Assembly (NCBI GenBank): GCA_021397835.1
Contig: JAJFZO010000724.1
Location: 2,083,001 to 2,147,000 of the forward strand
Source: Moringa oleifera
Taxonomy: Eukaryota; Streptophyta; Magnoliopsida; Brassicales; Moringaceae
Direction: 5' to 3'
DNA length: 64,000 nt
A program made the translations under genes and the position numbers. Positions 1 through 12,674 of the stretch are shown piece after piece (positions within the stretch are counted from its first letter, which is position 1; each line of letters starts with the position of its first letter). The notes under the pieces are model-generated. The model was not told the origin of the DNA, did no database searches, and was given only the letters and a program-made list of their open reading frames with translations.

Positions 1-127
1 ATAATCTATTATTTATAATGATATGCCCATTCCTATGCTACAATTTGACCCCTCAGGCTCCCAATGATGCAACAAGCCATTCAAGATGGAATCTCTCCAA
101 ATGGGCCAACTTGGGTGGGTTGTGACA
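1..127 (-). mobile_element. Partial LTR of a minus-strand gypsy element (3' LTR, runs off left edge)
   Basis: Read on the minus strand from 127, this begins TGTCACAACC and is clearly similar over its whole length to the first ~125 bases of the LTR at 15,562-16,087. A polypurine tract lies immediately upstream in element orientation (128-142), which marks this as a 3' LTR. The remainder lies left of the window. The match by eye includes a shared stretch around ATAAATAATAGAT. No coding content is expected; the short ORF here is incidental. Confidence 0.65.
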
Positions 128-142
128 CTTTTCCTCACTTTT
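128..142 (-). other. Polypurine tract before the 3' LTR
   Basis: On the minus strand these 15 bases are all A or G (AAAAGTGAGGAAAAG), directly abutting the TGTCACAACC LTR start. This is the usual plus-strand priming site of an LTR retrotransposon. Confidence 0.6.
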
Positions 143-3100
143 ATAATGCCCTTGTCATGTCTTTTGTCTTGAACTTGTAGATATGTTTTTGGAATTATCA
201 TAGGAAGTCTTCATTTTGCAGTTAACTTCACTCTCTTATAAATTTTTCTGTTTAATTAGATATTCTTGATAGTTAGGCACGCCACATTTTTGAGCAAGTC
301 GATTCGTAGTGATGCATGTAATTAACTTTATTCCCAAAGGAGGTTATAATTTGTATAGTCCTTTTTTTTCCTCCCATTGAGTAGGGTTTTCTTTGCCTTT
401 ATGATAGGGTATCAACATACTTACTTAGAAGATATGATGAATCTTAACCTTAAGAGAGAGTTAAAATTGCTAAGGGAGTATGGCTAATCCTGAAGTTGAC
501 ATTAAAAGAATGTTTATCTAGATTTAGTGAATTTTGAAAATTGAGAACTAAAGAATGAGCAAAATGGCTTGTTTAGGAATCTTTTCTAGAGTTTGAATGA
601 AAGTTATAGTTTATTCCAAAATCTGAATAAGGCTTGAATAGGATTTTTAGTTTGATCAAGGCTTGGTTCTTGGTCAAGATCTAGCAAAGGCAAAGGCAGA
701 TAGGAATACAAGTCGTGTCATTTAGATTCGAACTAGAAGATGATGCTTTTATAGATGTAGAAGACAATTAAAGGGAAATACTTTATACCAGACCCTAATG
801 CATCTAATGGTGGCTATCTTAATCTCATTAATATAGACTTTCAAGTTATCTTCACCTTAATGCTCTTAAAGGACTTTGTAAAATGGCTCGACATCAAGGT
901 GAACCTTTTTTCTATGAACCTTCTTGGTGGGTCTCTTCAAATGTCTAAGTCACGATAGATCTTAGGCCATAAAGCCTAAAAGTATTTTTCAAACCAGCTT
1001 TTGTTATCCAAAGGTAAGCTATTTGAGAAGAGTTTATATTTGATATTGCTAAATTAATAAAATTTCTTCTCTGAATCCTTATTAGTTTTCAACTTGAAGA
1101 ATTTGGTAAAGAGAAGGACAAAATGATTTATATAGTTAATGATAAAAAGCTTAGAAACAAAGGCAATCATGTATCTCTAAGCTTAATTGGAAGGTGAGAA
1201 GTTAAATTGGCAATGCACATTAAAGGACACATAGGCACATCCTAGTCACCTTTCAAACAATCTTTGAAGACTATGACCTAGCATTTATGGCGAGTCCATG
1301 GTCTACTAGAAGGAGAGGACAATTCTAATTTAACATATTTTGAAATATAAAAATTATTATTAACGCATTCCAAATAATCACTAGTATAAGAAAAAGGCCC
1401 AAATTTCTTGGCCATGGAATAGAAAAAAGAATAAAGGTAAAAGAACTCACCCAAAAAAAAAAAAAAAGGATGAGAGAGAGTTAAAGATCTGGTTGTTGAA
1501 AGTTGTAGAGAGAAAGAATGGCTTACTAGAGAAGACAAAGTGAGAAAAAAAAGGAAATGCAAAGGAAATGAAAGAAGGTTTTTGAATGGCTACTAGGAAA
1601 CAAAGAGGTTCACATAAAAAATGTAGCACGTGATTAGAGAAATAATTCTAAATTTTTAGGTTATAGGTTGATGTTGAGTTGTAAATTAGCTATTAATATG
1701 TTAGAATAGCAGCTGTTATAAGTGCCTAATGGATTGCAAAGTTGATAGAGAAAACCTTAACTTTGATAGACATTGATCTTGATAAGCTTTAATCATAGAA
1801 AATCTCAATCTAAGTTAAAACTTGATCAATTATAAGCCTAATTATAAACAGATCTCGAACAATGAAAAAGTAAAATGTAAAGATAATCTCAACATTAAAA
1901 GAAAGACTAATCTAGATTGATTTATATATAAGCAGCGAAAGGCATTAGCTAGCAAATTCTTGATTTAAAGAGAAAGTGCAAAAAAATCTTAATCTTGAAG
2001 ATTATCCTGATGAATCATCACAGGAAAACAATGAACTTGATAATGGTGATAACAATCCCTGGTCCTTTAAGATAAGGTTTTAGCTTGAGAAAAGGGCTTT
2101 GATTTAGAAATTTAAAGTCTATACCATTCCAAAAACTACTAGGAGACTTTAGAAGGATCGGACAATTTTAGAAACGCGTGACACATAAAGTGAAATACAA
2201 ACTTGTTTGTCGTTCACCCAAGAAGAATGTTTAGTGCATGTGGTCCCTTTTTAGCGCCCTATGTTTTTTGAAATTTTAGCGGGCTTTTTTTTTTTTTTTA
2301 TGGATGCTGTTATAAATAAACTCAAGATCGAAGAAAAAAGCCCTTCGCATTTATAGTGAATTTAGGCTAAACACTTTGTAATTTTCTTGAGTGAGTTGTT
2401 CTTGAGTACTTAAGAACTTTCTTGATTTCAACTCTACTGCTAGCGAAGGGGTAGTAGGAATTAAACTCTTGGGAGTTAGAGAGGCAAGTGTAAATTATTT
2501 TGATTTACTTCTTACATTAGAATTCTTTAGTCAAATTGCTAATTAGATTGATCAGTCAATCAGACATTTAAAATTCTTGCTGCCTTGATTATTTTTTAAT
2601 TTTTTAAAATTTATATTTGATATTCTTGTTATTATATTTGCCTCTTAGTGATCTTTTTTTTTTCTATTAAAAAAAATTACAGAATGATGTGATTGGCATG
2701 GTATCTTTTCATAAAATTCTAAATAAAACTAAATATTTTGGAAAAATGTGATGGCAATCATGTCCCGTTTTCATCAAAATTGCATCATCATGATTATTCT
2801 TTGATTCTTTCTTTTTTAATGTATTGAGAAAACGAATTTAAGAATAACATGATTAGATTTGTAGCCCAGTTATGTTGCTTTGAATAAAATTATTTATTTT
2901 AAAAGGAAGCTATGGACGATAGTCTTATCCAATTTATTTTGATTATTTTAATTTTTTTAGATCGAAAGACAAGGCAGTAGCTGATCCTCTTGATCTAAAT
3001 TAATTTTTTTTTTTTGGAGATGAGGATGTGAGGTTAGCCACTTCTAAAATTTCCTTCATCTATTTCTTTGTTATTGCATGTTCTTTATAGGCACTGCCAC

Positions 3101-3280
3101 TTAACCCACTACCTTTTTGAGGCACAAAGGTTCAATATTATCGGTCATTATTGGTACTAATATAACCAGCACTGCTAATGGACTACAGGTGCTATCACTT
3201 GACTTACTAGACTTTGAGGTATAAGGGTCCAATATTACCATTCATTTATCAGTATTACTAGTTAATGCAAATTTTTAAGT
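143..3280. other. Non-coding, decayed repeat-derived stretch
   Basis: No convincing gene is seen. Reading frames are short and stop-rich on both strands, and no pol domain of the surrounding gypsy element could be recognised. Around 2,170-2,560 there is an LTR-like stretch: a long T run at 2,286-2,300, a TTATAAATA box near 2,311, then a leader-like segment. Its borders could not be set. The purine-rich stretch at 1,450-1,560 accounts for a spurious minus-strand ORF. Confidence 0.4.
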
Positions 3281-3289
3281 ATAAACCAG

Positions 3290-3870
3290 TCAAATGATGC
3301 TATTGGTGTCAAGTGATATTATCAGTGTCAAGTGATACTATCAATTTGGCATTTTACAATTCATTTTTTTGAATGTAACAACTATATTTTTAGATCTGGG
3401 TATAAATATCCTTTAAAAATTCAAAACACAACTCTTTACATCTCTTTATTCATCTTTCTTGCCATCTAAGCACAAAAATTCTCAAAATCACTCATCTTTT
3501 ACCAAAGCACTCTATTATGAACTTCATTGTACTTGATTTACTCTTGTAAGAGTTCATTAATCCTTAAAGCATTATTCTTTTAGTGAGATCCTAGTATAAA
3601 GGTATGGGTACATCTCATTGTATGAGATCTTAGTAAGATAAATAGCAAAAATGCTTGCAAGAAAGTGAAGTGGTAAAATCTTCAAGCGAAGTTTGAGGTC
3701 ATGGATCGTAGGCAAGATTTGGTCGAACCACGTAAATTTTGTGTTTGATCACTCTTATCCTTCTCCAATTATTTATTGCATGTATTAACTTTGTTATTTG
3801 CATCATATTATCGAATATTTTCTTAGATTCAATTAATTAGTCAAGTAAAAAAAAGAACCTAATTCATTGC
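3290..3870 (+). mobile_element. Remnant LTR resembling Ty1/copia LTRs
   Basis: A TATAAATA box at 3,401-3,408 is followed by a leader-like stretch and, at 3,721-3,735, by GGTCGAACCACGTAA. That motif is characteristic of the R/U5 part of many plant copia LTRs, as I know them. Upstream, 3,300-3,350 carries two near-identical copies of GTGTCAAGTGATA. No partner LTR, primer-binding site or target duplication was found, so this is probably a fragment or solo LTR. The borders are approximate. Confidence 0.4.
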
Positions 3871-3949
3871 CCTATTAGGTTATCTTTCATAGGGCCAACA
3901 TGTCAGGCTAATATGTTAAGTATCATATCCCCAAACTCAGCTAGCACTT

Positions 3950-5350
3950 CTTGTATCTCAGTAGGAATTCCCTCCTATTGAGGCAGATCCTCATTACTAT
4001 ACTCTTTACAAATAGCCAAGTAGCTCTCCTATTCCTTTCTCAACCCTGGTTAAATCACAAATTAAAAAAGCCTTTAAAATTAACTTTCAAGGATCTTATT
4101 ATAAGTACCTCACATGCTTTCTGTCCACCCATGATGTATTAGTGTTGGCAAAAGGAATAAGAAATGCCTTGACATGATGTTAGAACACTATCCTAAGGAT
4201 CATAAAAAAGTCATTAATTGGTGCATAAAATAGTCTATTTGACATAATTAGTCTCCCATGTTAGCCTGCAATATAGAAACCTCACTTGAATGGCTTTTAC
4301 TACTGAACTGTTGGCCTTGAAGGAGCTCCTTCCTACACTAGGATTAAGACTAATTTGGTGAGCCTTTTCAATAGAAATAAAATTGTGTAATGCATATGTA
4401 TCAACCAATGCCTATTAAGCATTCCACTAATGGTAATGTCCATATACATCAAACTCTTCGCTTATGGCTTGAGAGTGGGCTGTAATGCTACAATAAGCTA
4501 AAGTGATCTTACCTGACCTTGTATTCTAAGTCTCCTCTATCTTCTTCTCAAACTCAATGGTTAGTGTAATAATGACCTTCGTCTTTTGGGCATTCTTAAG
4601 CCCAATAAAACCCCATGAAAAAAGTAACTAAGATTCTTCTTATCATTCGACTGCTAAATTTACCAGTGGACCATTGTTTTGGTTTTTTTTAGGTTAGACC
4701 TTGCCTATGATGTCTCCATCCTTTGTCAGCACCATTGTTTCTCTCTTTAGGCTAAGCACCATCCTTCAGGCTAAAGTAATTAACCAAACTTTCTACCATT
4801 ACTATTATTGAAACTGAGCCTCAAACATTATCCTTATCAAATTTCATTCAAGGTCCACTTTTCAAGCCCATCTCAAAAAAATAAATATGCTTCATTATCT
4901 ATAAGATTACGGACTTTCAACATTAACACAGTAAATTATTATACATAATCATGTGTTCACCTAAGTGTTTAAGTCAACAAAGTTTCCCTTCGCTTCCAGA
5001 GTGCCAATCTCAAGAAAGAACAATTTCTTTAATTCTATTAGAAAATTAGCAAAAGAGTTTCTATTGACATCACTGAACTTCTTGCTTCACCATAGCTGAC
5101 AGCATCTATGAGATAAAGAGATGTTTGATGGATCTTGGCATTCCACTTATTGATGTCCATGGCATCAAAGTATTGCTTTAATCTCTATAAGAAGTCATCC
5201 ATTTTCCTAGCATTCCTAGTGCTAAAAAAGCTTTGTGGCTTGGGCATGATCCCCATGCATACCTCTATGTAGTCGCCATTGCATTATCGCATGACAGTCC
5301 ACTTGTATAAGGCCTAATTGTTAATAATATCCTCTAACTGAGTAAGGATC
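3950..5350 (-). pseudogene. Broken gypsy gag-protease fragment (minus strand)
   Basis: Translated on the minus strand, about 4,950-5,310 gives a Ty3/gypsy capsid-like stretch with motifs such as FFSTRNARKMDDFL and LKQYFDAM, broken by stops. Further along, 4,290-4,465 gives the gag-linked retropepsin region: YMDITISG, then ALVDTYALHNFIS followed by EKAHQISLNP. In this family the active site reads D-T-G-A-T-H; here it is D-T-Y-A-L-H, so the catalytic-loop glycine is lost. Several frameshifts and stops separate the blocks. It lies in the same orientation as the LTRs at 1-127 and 15,562-16,087 and is most simply the body of that element. No RT or integrase was recognised downstream of it. Confidence 0.6.
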
Positions 5351-6363
5351 CCATCAAGTTATTTTTGAAAATTTTTATAGACACCTAACCTTGCCTTAGG
5401 AAGTTCATGGAAGGGATTACTACACCAAAAAATATACAAGAGAAAAGAGTAGGCATATGATCATAAAAATAGGGATGATGAGATTTTGAGTAAGGCTAGC
5501 ATCAACATCAGAACTGTGATTGAGTATTCCAAAGGTAAATGATAAGGTTAGCATCAACATCAATAATGAGTCATAATATATTTTAAAGTGTGGCAAATCA
5601 AATTTTTATAGGACAAAAAGGCCTAATTAATGTATCTAATCAAGCTCAAATTAGATTTGACCTTGATCATGTTTGACCTGGATTAAGACACGTATAATTA
5701 GGTTAATCTTGATTAGGATGAAAAAGAATTTCACGTGATTAGGTGGACTGACCCTAATCAGGTGATCATATCTAGATTAACTGGTCGGTCTTGATCTTAA
5801 AAAAGATAGATCAACATAAATATGAGTTTTTTTTAATAAAAAACATTTCATGTGGTCAAGTGGACAAAACTTGATTAAGGCCTATCTTAATCTTTATTAG
5901 AGTAGATTACGATAAAAATATTTTTTTTAAAAAAAAAGAAATTTAGTCAAGTGGTCAAATGCACATACCTTGATTAGGTAGTCAAATTTTGATTAGGTGG
6001 TCTATTTTGATCAAGATAAACTGGGACAAACAATAATTGATCAAATCAAATAAAAAATGTTTGGTTGATGTCAATGTCAATGGGAAGATGCTAACCGAAA
6101 AACACCAATATAAAGATACCGATGGGAAGATCCTAATAAATAGGTGGAAAGCCCAAGGGCTTAGCATTTATCATGATCGCTAGAGCAATTAGGGTTTGGG
6201 GTTTGACAGTAAGGCATGAATGAGTAATAGCTTGGGTTACATTTAAGATTGACTTAGGTTTGACGAGTTAGACTTCTTTCCTGATAAGATAGAACTCTAA
6301 AAGACTAAGGAAAAAGGAAGAAGGATACCTATGATACATGAAGAAGAGTGTACTTTGGTGGGT
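5351..6363. other. Gene-free stretch between gypsy gag and nested Athila element
   Basis: No gene is seen. Around 5,460-5,960 there are recurring short phrases (GGTTAGCATCAACATCA twice at 5,490-5,550; TGATTAGG/TTGATCA-type phrases repeatedly to 6,010), giving a weakly repetitive, gag-leader-like texture. Probably internal sequence of the minus-strand gypsy element. Confidence 0.35.
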
Positions 6364-6368
6364 AGCAC

Positions 6369-7618
6369 TGATAGAATGCATAATAATCATATATATTATT
6401 ATATTTTCTTATATTTTATTGGTTGTAAATGATTAAATTTTGGATTTTGACTATGTTTTATATTTAATAGGGTGGATTAAGGAATTCAACTAAGATGGAC
6501 TCAAATTTATTATTTGAAAATAAAAAGTTGAATTCCCAAGATATGTGGATGAACTAGAAGATGTATTTGGATAAGGTGCTAGCACACCTAATTTCATTGA
6601 AATTTCACCGAACCAAAACTTTATCTTTTATTTAAAAAGTAGTTGTAGAATTTTATCTTTATCTTTATCTTTAAGAGTCCTAGTTAAAATAGGTTATTAT
6701 GTTTAAGGATTATTATATAAAAGGGAGGTAGTTCCTTCAAAGGGACATCCAGAGTTTATTTTTCACCTTCCTTTTTTCTTAGGTCTTTTTCTTTTCATGG
6801 ATTGCTAAACATCTCTTCCGATCAAAGGATAATCAAGGGTTTGATTTTTCATAATTGTGAGATCTAATTGATTTTATTTATTCTTTATTTCTTCATTGTT
6901 TATTTTTCTTCTGTGCTTATTGAAAATATTATTTTGGTTGATTGCAATAAAAAAGGCCCTTTGTTTAATCATGAAAATAATAGATTACTAATTAGAAGTT
7001 TAAATTCGTAATTGTTTAAACGTTCTAATATAAGTAGTAAATAACATAGTTGATTGCAAAAGAGGTTTTTAATTTATGTTATGAAGATATATAATCTAGT
7101 TTAAATAAACCTACCCATGTGTTTACTGGCTAGAATTGGTAGTTTTTCTAATTCTTAATGCTATTGATAAATTAAATCCTAAGATCGTATCTAGGGTTAT
7201 TTATTGATAAGAGAAATAATCAGAGATCGTATCTTGATTATCAAAGAAGTAAGAAAAAACAAGTTATTAGGTGGTACCAACAACTATAGCTAATTCAGTG
7301 AAGATTAAAAGATTTTTGTCTTTACATCAATGATCAATTTCTAAATCAAACCTGAAATTATTCTTTTGACTGGATACTTTATTACATTGATTTTTTCTTA
7401 TTATTCTTTTGACTAAATACTTTATTACATTGATTTTTTCTTTCTTATTATTTTTATTTGATATACTTTTACCTCCTCAAACCCCTTTTTTTTAATTTTA
7501 TTTTGCAAAAAGTAAATCTAACTAATCTTTGTGAAAACGACCTTGCTTACCTATACTACAAATTTAATTTTTTGAGCAGTAATTTAAGAATTTAATTTGT
7601 TGGTGTCGACAACTAACA
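6369..7618 (+). repeat. 5' LTR of the Athila-like element
   Basis: Matches 11,479-12,674 almost base for base (for example both carry GCATAATAATCATATATATT near the start). TATATAAA at 6,714-6,721 is the likely promoter. A 43-bp tandem duplication at 7,357-7,399 and 7,400-7,442 is absent from the other LTR and explains most of the length difference. It ends in CA immediately before the primer-binding site. Confidence 0.88.
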
Positions 7619-7623
7619 ATTTT

Positions 7624-7641
7624 TGGTGCTGTTGTTGAGGA
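7624..7641 (+). other. Primer-binding site, Asp-tRNA type, mutated
   Basis: TGGTGCTGTTGTTGAGGA lies five bases after the LTR. Athila/Tat elements usually have TGGCGCCGTTGCCGGGGA here (established knowledge, from memory). All five differences are C-to-T or G-to-A transitions, the pattern left by deamination of methylated cytosine. Confidence 0.7.
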
Positions 7642-7799
7642 TTGGTTTTAATTAGATTTATTTTAATGCTCCGTTCTTCTCGTGCAAGTGATTTAGTTTC
7701 ATACTGAAATTGAGAAGATAGCAAAAAGATTCAGAAAGGAAGCTAAATTATGAAGTCAAGAAGAACCTTCATCTTTTGGATTGAATTTAGCACTTGATT

Positions 7800-9220
7800 T
7801 AGTTGATTCCTCTGGTGGTTCTGAAATAGAGCAAGATATGGCTAATGAAGAGAGAACTTTAAGGCAATTGGCTGTACCAGAAGTAAATCAGCAACCACTC
7901 TACATTCAACATCCAATTTTATAAGTAGATTTTGAGTTAAAGTTTGGTTTGATCCATTTGCTCCCTAAGTTTCACGGCTTCTAGAATGAAGATCCTTACA
8001 AGCATTTAAAGGAATTCCATGTGGTATGCTCAAGCTTAAAACCACAAAGAGTAACTAAAAATGAGATCAAATTATGTGCTTTTCTATTCTCACCGACCAA
8101 AAAAGCAAAGGATTGGTTATTTTATTTACCTTCTGGTTCTGTGACCACATGGATAGAGATGGTAAAACTTTTTCTTGATAAATTTTTCCCTACTTCACGA
8201 GCTACTAGCATTAGAAGGGAAATATATAGAATAAAGCAGAGAGATATTGAAACCCTTCATGAGTATTAGGAAAGATTTAAACAACTGTGTGCAAGTTGTC
8301 CTCAACATGAAATTTTTAAACAACTTCTCATTCAGTATTTTTATGAAGGATTACTACCCATGAAAAGAAGGAGGATGGATGCAGCTAGTGAAGGTGCTAT
8401 AGTAAACAAAACTCCTCGTGAAGCTAGAGATTTGATTTCCACTATGGCTGCTAACTAATAACAATTCGGATTCAAACAAGATACATCTTTAAAAAAGATT
8501 AATGAGGTAAATATATCTTCTCTTGAAAATCAAATAGCCAATCTAACTTCTCTTGTTCAACAATTGGCTGTAGAAAATATGCAACAAGTTAAAGCTTGTG
8601 GGATTTGTGCTACTATTGGTCATCCAACTGACATGTGTCCTACACTTCAATATAATCCTTGTAAGGATGCTAATGTAGTTGGAGGATTTTTAGGTCCACC
8701 ACAAAGAAAGTATGACCCTTATTCAAATACATGCAACCTAGGATGGGGGGATCATCCCAATCTTAATTATGGAGTAAGACCTCAACTTTAATCTAGACAA
8801 CCAGCTCCACCACCACAACCTCATCCAAATTCAGGTATGTCTCTTGAAGAGATTGCTAAATCACTTGCATCTAATACATAACAATTTTAGCAGGAGACAA
8901 GAGCAAGTATTAAAAAGTTAGAGGATCAAGTAAGTCAACTAGCATCTTCAATGAACAGATTGAAATCTCAAGGAAAATTGCCTTCATAAACTATTGTTAA
9001 CCCAAAACAAAATGCTAGTGCAATTATCTTGAGAAGTGGAACTGAGTTAAAAAAACCTAGCAAGACCACTAAAGGATGCATCTCAAGAGAAGAGACTGAA
9101 AAAAATGTAGTTCCTTAACTAGAGCTTGACCAGCCTAAGGGATCCAACAAAGAGCAAACAAAAACTTCCATGCTAATTCCTCCCTTTCCTTCTAGATTAT
9201 CTAAATCTAAGAAGAATGAG
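7800..9220 (+). pseudogene. Broken gag of the Athila-like element
   Basis: The reading frame can be followed through stops: a phrase like LKFGLIHLLPKFHG near 7,940-7,980, then EFHVVCSSLKPQ, a capsid core with DWLFYLPSGSVTTW and FLDKFFPTSRA (8,021-8,269), FKQLCASCPQHE, and YEGLLPMKRR. A degenerate zinc knuckle C-G-I-C-..-G-H-..-C lies at about 8,594-8,640. Most in-frame stops are TAG/TAA where Trp or Gln is expected (for example after HEY at 8,267), consistent with C-to-T decay. Gag would form the virus-like particle. It is followed by the protease fragment. Confidence 0.8.
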
Positions 9221-9381
9221 AAGGAAAAAAAATGAGATTTTTGATATCTTTCGCAAGGTCGAGGTAAATATTCCTTTACTTGATGCGATTAAACAGGTAC
9301 CTCGATATGCCAAAATTTTTAAAAAGTTATACACCAATAAGAGAAAATTAAAAGGTAATGAATTTGTAAGTATGGGAAAAA

Positions 9382-10014
9382 ATGTTTCAGCTATTCTTTA
9401 GAAAACAACTACCTCCTAAATATAAGGACTCAAGTATGTTTACTATTCCTTGCAAAGTTGGTAATGTTAAGATTGAGAAAGCGATGTTAGATCTAGTTGC
9501 TTCAATAAATGTCATGCCATTATCCATTTATTCATCTTTGAACACTGGACCATTAAAAGAAACTAGTGTGATTATTCAACTTGCTGATAAATCTAATGTA
9601 TATCCTAAGGGAGTTTTAGAGGATGTTTTGGTACAAATCAATGGATTGATTTTTCCTGTTGATTTTTATGTGCTTAATATGGAGGAAGATGATTCATTTA
9701 ACTCATTAATTTTCTTAGGAAGACCATTCCTAAAAACATACAAGACAAAAATTGATGTGCATGATGGTACACTCACAATGGAATTTGATGGTGAAATTAT
9801 TAAATTTAATATTTATGATGCCATGAGATATCCTAATGATTTATCTTCTGTTTTTGTTGAACCTTTGGCACAATTTTTTTTTTTTTATTTAAGTGATGAA
9901 AATAAGTTAAAAGTTGTACTTAACAAGAGCTTAAGTTTTGGAAGATCACAAAAAATCTTGCAAAAGTTTACATTGGATTCAGACACACAGGATACAATTC
10001 ATGAATTGGAATAA
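9382..10014 (+). pseudogene. Retropepsin (protease) fragment of the Athila-like element
   Basis: An open stretch of 210 codons. It contains the gypsy retropepsin fold signature: KAMLDLVASINVMPLS, where the family has D-L-G-A-S-I-N-V-M-P, then ADKSNVYPKGVLEDVLVQ and LGRPFLKTYKTKIDVHDGTL. The active-site glycine has become valine (DLVAS), so cleavage activity is very unlikely. A T-run gives a run of phenylalanines near residue 165. Upstream, 9,216-9,401 is the linker with YTNKRKLKGNE. It follows gag and precedes RT in the normal order. Confidence 0.8.
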
Positions 10015-10339
10015 CTACAACCTATGAGATATGACGTTTCTTATGTTGATTTGCCTCTTTCTCACACAAAACTCCTTCATTCTATTATACAGGAATAAAA
10101 ATTAGAGCTAAAACCCTTACCAAATCATTTAAAGTATGTCTTTTTTAGAGAAAAAAGACACTTTCAATCATAATCTCTAATAAACTTTCTATCTTGAAAG
10201 AAGAAAAATTAACTCGAGTACTTAAAAAGTATAAAAATGCCATTGGTTAGACCATAGCCGATATTAAGGGATTGAATCCTTCCATATGCATGCATAAGAT
10301 ACTATTAGAGAAGATTGTAAACCCTCTAGAAAACCCCAA

Positions 10340-11480
10340 CGTAGATTGAATCCGCCTATAATGGAAGTGGTAAAGAAAGAAATCTTGAGGCTTTTTGATG
10401 CAGGCATGATCTATCCAATTTCAGATAGTGAATCGATAAGTCCAATTCAAGTTATTCCAAAGAAAACAGGTATAACAACAATTAAAAATCCTGATGGTGA
10501 GTTAATACCCACTCGTATTCAAAATGGATAGAGGGTATGTATAGTTTATAGGAAGTTAAATGCATCAACTAAAGAAGATCATTTTCCTCTTCCATTTATT
10601 AATCAAATGCTGGAAAGATTAGCAGGTCATACCCATTATTTTTATCTTGATGGTTATTCAGGTTTTCATCAAATCCTTGCTGCACCTGAAGATTAAGAGA
10701 AAACCACATTCATATGCCCGTTTGGTACTTTTGCATATCGACGCATGCCATTTGGACTTTGTAACGCTTCTACTACATTTCAGAGGTGTATGATTTGTAT
10801 ATTTTCTAATTATATAGAGAACATCATAGAGGTGTTTATGGATGACTTTGCAGTCTATGGTGATTCTTTTGATGCATGTTTAACTAACCTTACAAAAGTA
10901 CTTAAAAGATGCATAGAAAAGAACCTTGTTTTAAATTATGAAAAGTGTAACTTTATGATTAATCAACGTATTATTCTAAGACATGTTGTATCCTCTAAGG
11001 GAATTAAAGTTGATAAAGCTAAGATAGAAATTATAAAATCTTTATCTTACCTCGCAAGTGTGTGGGAAGTTCGTTGTTTTCTTGGACACACAGGATTTTA
11101 CTAACTATTTATCAAGGATTTTTCCAAGATCACTAAACCTTTATGTAGGTTACTATTAAAAGATGTGGTGTTCAAATTGGATTAGGCATGTAAAGATGCA
11201 TTTGACAAGTTAAAGCATATGTTAACAACCACACCAATTATCCAATCACTAAATTGGAATCTTCCATTTGAGATCATGTATGATGCAAGCAATCATGCAA
11301 TTGGTGCTATTCTTAGACAGAAAATTGGAAGAACTCCTCATATCATTTATTATGCTTCGAGAATACTTGATAGTGCACAAAGCAATTATTCCAGAACAGA
11401 AAAAGAACTTTTATCCATTGTGTTTGCTTTAGAAAAATTTCGCTCATAACTACTTGATACTAAAGTGATTGTTTATTTCG
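10340..11480 (+). pseudogene. Reverse transcriptase and partial RNase H of the Athila-like element
   Basis: Starting near PPIMEVVKKEILRL (10,340s), the RT blocks follow in order: VIPKKTG, YRKLNASTKEDHFPLPF, FYLDGYSGFHQI (palm aspartate kept), RMPFGLCNASTTFQRCM and VFMDDFAVYG (catalytic D-D kept; 10,830-10,860), then GHTGFY. RNase H follows at 11,219-11,449 with MYDASNHAIGAIL, YYASRILDSAQ and RTEKELLSIVFALEKFRS. Stops interrupt at about 10,529, 10,694 and 11,102. RNase H stops after TKVIVYFD at ~11,480, where the LTR begins, so its C-terminus and the whole integrase are gone. Confidence 0.85.
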
Positions 11481-12674
11481 ATTAAAATGCATAATAATCA
11501 TATATATTATTATATTTTCTCATATTTTATTGGTTGTAAATGATTAAATCTTAGATTTTCACTATGTTTTATATTTAGTAGGGTGGATTAAGAAATTCAA
11601 CTAAGATGAACTCAAATTCATTATTTGAAGATAAAAAGTTGAATTCCCAAGAGATGTGGATGAACTAGAAGATGTCTTTGGATAAGGCGCTGACACACCT
11701 AATTGCATTGGAATTTCACTGAACCAAGACTTTATCTTTTATTTAAAAAATAGTTGTAAAATTTTATCTTTATCTTTATCTTTATCTTTAAGAGTCCTAG
11801 TTAAAATATGTTATTATATTTAAGGATTATTATATAAAGGGGAGGTAGTTCCTTTAAAGGGACATTCAAAGTTTATTTTTTTAGTTTCTTCTTTTCTTAG
11901 TCTTTTTCTTTTCATGGATTGCTAAACATCTCTTCCGATTAAAGGATAATCAAGGGTTTGATTTTTCAGAATTGTAAGATCTAACTGATTTTATTTGTTC
12001 TTTATTTCTTTATTATTTATTCATTTTCTGTGCTTATTGAAAATATTATTTTGGTTGATTGTAACAAAAAGGGCCCTTTGTTTAATCATGAAAATAATAG
12101 ATTACTAATTAAAAGTTTAAATCCGTAATTGTTTAAATGTTCTAATATAAGTGGTAAATAACATAGTTGATTGCAAAAGAGGTTTTCAATTTATGTTATG
12201 AAGATATATAATCTAGTTTAAATAAACCTACACATGTATTTATTGGCTAGAATTGGTACTCTTTCTAATTCTTAATGCTATTGGTAAATTAAATCCTAAG
12301 ATCATATCTAGGGTTATTTATTGATAAGAGAAATAATCAGAGATCATATCATGATTATCAAAAAAGTAAGGAAAAACAGGTTGTTAGGTGGTACCAATAG
12401 CCATAACTAATTCATTGAAGATTAAAAGATTTTTATCTTTACATCATCCTAAATCAAACCTAAAATTATTCCTTTGACTGGATACTTTATTATATTGATT
12501 TTTCCTTTCCTATTATTCTTATTTGATTTACTTTTAACTCCTCAAACCCTTTTTTTTTTTACAAAAAATAAATCTAACCAATCTTTGTGGAAATGACCTT
12601 ACTCACCTATACTACAAGTTTAATATTTTGAGCAAAAATTTAAAATTTTAATTTGATGGTGTCAACAACCAACA
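11479..12674 (+). repeat. 3' LTR of the Athila-like element
   Basis: Near-identical copy of 6,369-7,618, ending AACCAACA. TATATAAA at 11,831-11,838 corresponds to the promoter in the 5' LTR. The first ~9 bases (CGATTAAAA against TGATAGAA) do not match cleanly. They may be the joint of the internal deletion, since the RNase H frame continues up to this point. Followed by the AGCAC duplication. Confidence 0.86.
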
